Shown here piece after piece: positions 63,270 through 64,000 of a stretch of DNA of 64,000 bases; position 1 is the stretch's first letter, and the number at the start of each line of letters is the position of its first letter. The stretch covers positions 9,167 to 73,166 of the forward strand of contig CAVQRB010000009.1 in the NCBI GenBank assembly GCA_963715055.1, in the 5' to 3' direction. The notes below the pieces were generated by a model that searched no databases, was not told the origin of the DNA, and was given only the letters and a program-made list of their open reading frames with translations. A program made the position numbers and the translations under genes. The DNA is from CAVQRB01 sp963715055 (lineage in GTDB: Bacteria; Pseudomonadota; Alphaproteobacteria; Rhodobacterales; Rhodobacteraceae).

Positions 63270-64000
63270 ATGCCGCTTCCTATTCCGACCAAGCAGCGTA
63301 GCGAAACTACTTATGTAGACTTGGGCCTTGGTGATTTGGTTGAGGAAAGAACTGCTGGAAAGGTACCAGCAAATCACCTGTGCCATGCCGATCCGTTCTT
63401 TTTTGATGGTCATTGTGCGTTCGGACAAACCGGTGCGGCGCAATCACATCTGGCGAACAATGGTGTTGGCAAGGGGGATGTGTTTTTGTTCTTTGGCCTC
63501 TTCCATTCCAGTGGGGGGCCAAGACAGCACTGGATATTTGGTTGGCAAAAAATCGAACAAATTGTCGATCTAGGCGCCAATCCCAAGAGAGAACAGTCAC
63601 CCAATCGGCTTCCAATTCAACATCCGCACACAATCGGCGATTGGAACCCGAACAATACGCTTTATCTTGGAACTGGCTTCGCTTTCAAAGAGTTAGATCC
63701 CGAGCTGAGGCTGACGCAAGACGGCGGACCGCTTTCGATATGCAATGTACCAAGTTGGTTGAAGGAGTGTAGTTTCACCTATCATCGCGCTCCCGAAAGA
63801 TGGCTGCCAGACAATCGCTTGCAGTCAGTCGCGCGTGGGCAGGATCACGTCTATTTTCTCACTGTACACGGACCGCTTTCGAAACACCGAAAAACTTCAC
63901 TTGGGTACAGTACAGGTCAAGCAGATAAATGGACGAAAACAGCACACAAAAACTGCGCAGAAAGTTGTCCAAGATCATCACTTGGATACATCGCCGTGTA
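63270..64000 (+). CDS. Nmad3-like protein, 3' end beyond the window
   Basis: The frame is open from at least 63128 to the window end with no stop. From ATG 63270 it reads MPLPIPTKQRSETTYVDLGL, GDLVEERTAGKVPANHLCHA, then FGQTGAAQSHLANNGVGKGD, VFLFFGLFHSS and WIFGWQKIEQIVDLGANPKR. This pattern matches, as I remember it, the nucleotide-modification-associated domain 3 (Nmad3), found near genes that make modified bases in DNA. In that family some 25-35 residues usually precede the LPIP motif; no in-frame ATG supplies them here, so the true start may be non-standard or the 5' end may be damaged. A long antisense frame (63114-63413) exists but is less convincing. Confidence 0.55.
   Translation, partial: MPLPIPTKQRSETTYVDLGLGDLVEERTAGKVPANHLCHADPFFFDGHCAFGQTGAAQSHLANNGVGKGDVFLFFGLFHSSGGPRQHWIFGWQKIEQIVDLGANPKREQSPNRLPIQHPHTIGDWNPNNTLYLGTGFAFKELDPELRLTQDGGPLSICNVPSWLKECSFTYHRAPERWLPDNRLQSVARGQDHVYFLTVHGPLSKHRKTSLGYSTGQADKWTKTAHKNCAESCPRSSLGYIAV

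Noticed and set aside
63114..63413. Minus-strand frame (MTIKKERIGMAQVI...) overlapping the Nmad3-like gene
   Set aside because: Part of it has plausible composition, but the plus strand carries family-like motifs through the same DNA and continues to the window end. It stays a weak alternative.

Overview
The window looks like a chromosomal stretch of a GC-rich marine alphaproteobacterium of the Rhodobacterales (Roseobacter group). The grounds are the petP/petR regulator pair, an FzlA-type GST next to queG, a complex-I NDUFA9-like reductase, GFA genes lying inside the gltD/gltB locus, riboswitch-linked thiBPQ and ribH2, and a three-gene petABC operon. Most of the window is ordinary core chromosome with dense, often overlapping genes (several ATGA overlaps).

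Layout: 1-1.5 kb is the 3' part of lepA with an apparent frameshift. 1.5-6.3 kb is a worn accessory patch: an AT-richer unknown membrane protein, a broken FkbM methyltransferase, an intact manC/algA-type gene, then three truncated pieces butted together (IS3 transposase, HupE, integrase) that end at a tRNA-Leu. 6.5-18 kb is housekeeping: NDUFA9-like reductase, uppP, gltD-gfa-gfa-gltB, mtgA, fzlA-like, queG. 18-31 kb holds a hydantoinase-like gene, a soluble triple-PAS chemoreceptor, msrB-msrA, a periplasmic peroxidase, a GlxA-type regulator, an EamA transporter, HU, and an ade-amn pair that turns AMP into adenine and then hypoxanthine. 31.8-37.5 kb is a tightly overlapping catabolic operon behind a divergent LysR gene: aldolase-like, membrane di-iron hydroxylase-like, acyl-CoA dehydrogenase, NDP-forming CoA ligase, and a frameshifted CaiD-like hydratase. 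37.6-49.7 kb holds an epimerase-like gene, exoD, xseB-ispA-dxs, petP-petR, ilvE, a broken PAP2 phosphatase, phoD, cobO, an EamA transporter and aroC.

49.8-55.2 kb holds a TPP riboswitch with thiBPQ (thiamine uptake), an FMN riboswitch with ribH2 (lumazine synthase), a PaiB-like FMN-binding protein and a GST. 55.4-58.1 kb is petABC (cytochrome bc1) closed by a strong terminator. 58.1-62.3 kb holds a CRP-like palindrome, a predicted 49-residue protein, a Crp/Fnr regulator, a monooxygenase-fold protein, mtaB-dapF and a tRNA-Lys. The final 1.7 kb after the tRNA-Lys is compositionally different. It holds a frameshifted lipoprotein gene and the start of a gene resembling the Nmad3 family (linked to modified DNA bases), which runs off the window and may open a genomic island.

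A notable property of the window is a set of apparent single-base indels in otherwise well-preserved reading frames (near 743, 1730, 3403, 22232, 37034, 44740, 45003 and 62840). Some may be sequencing or assembly errors rather than biology. All family assignments here are from reading the translated sequence; no database search was run.
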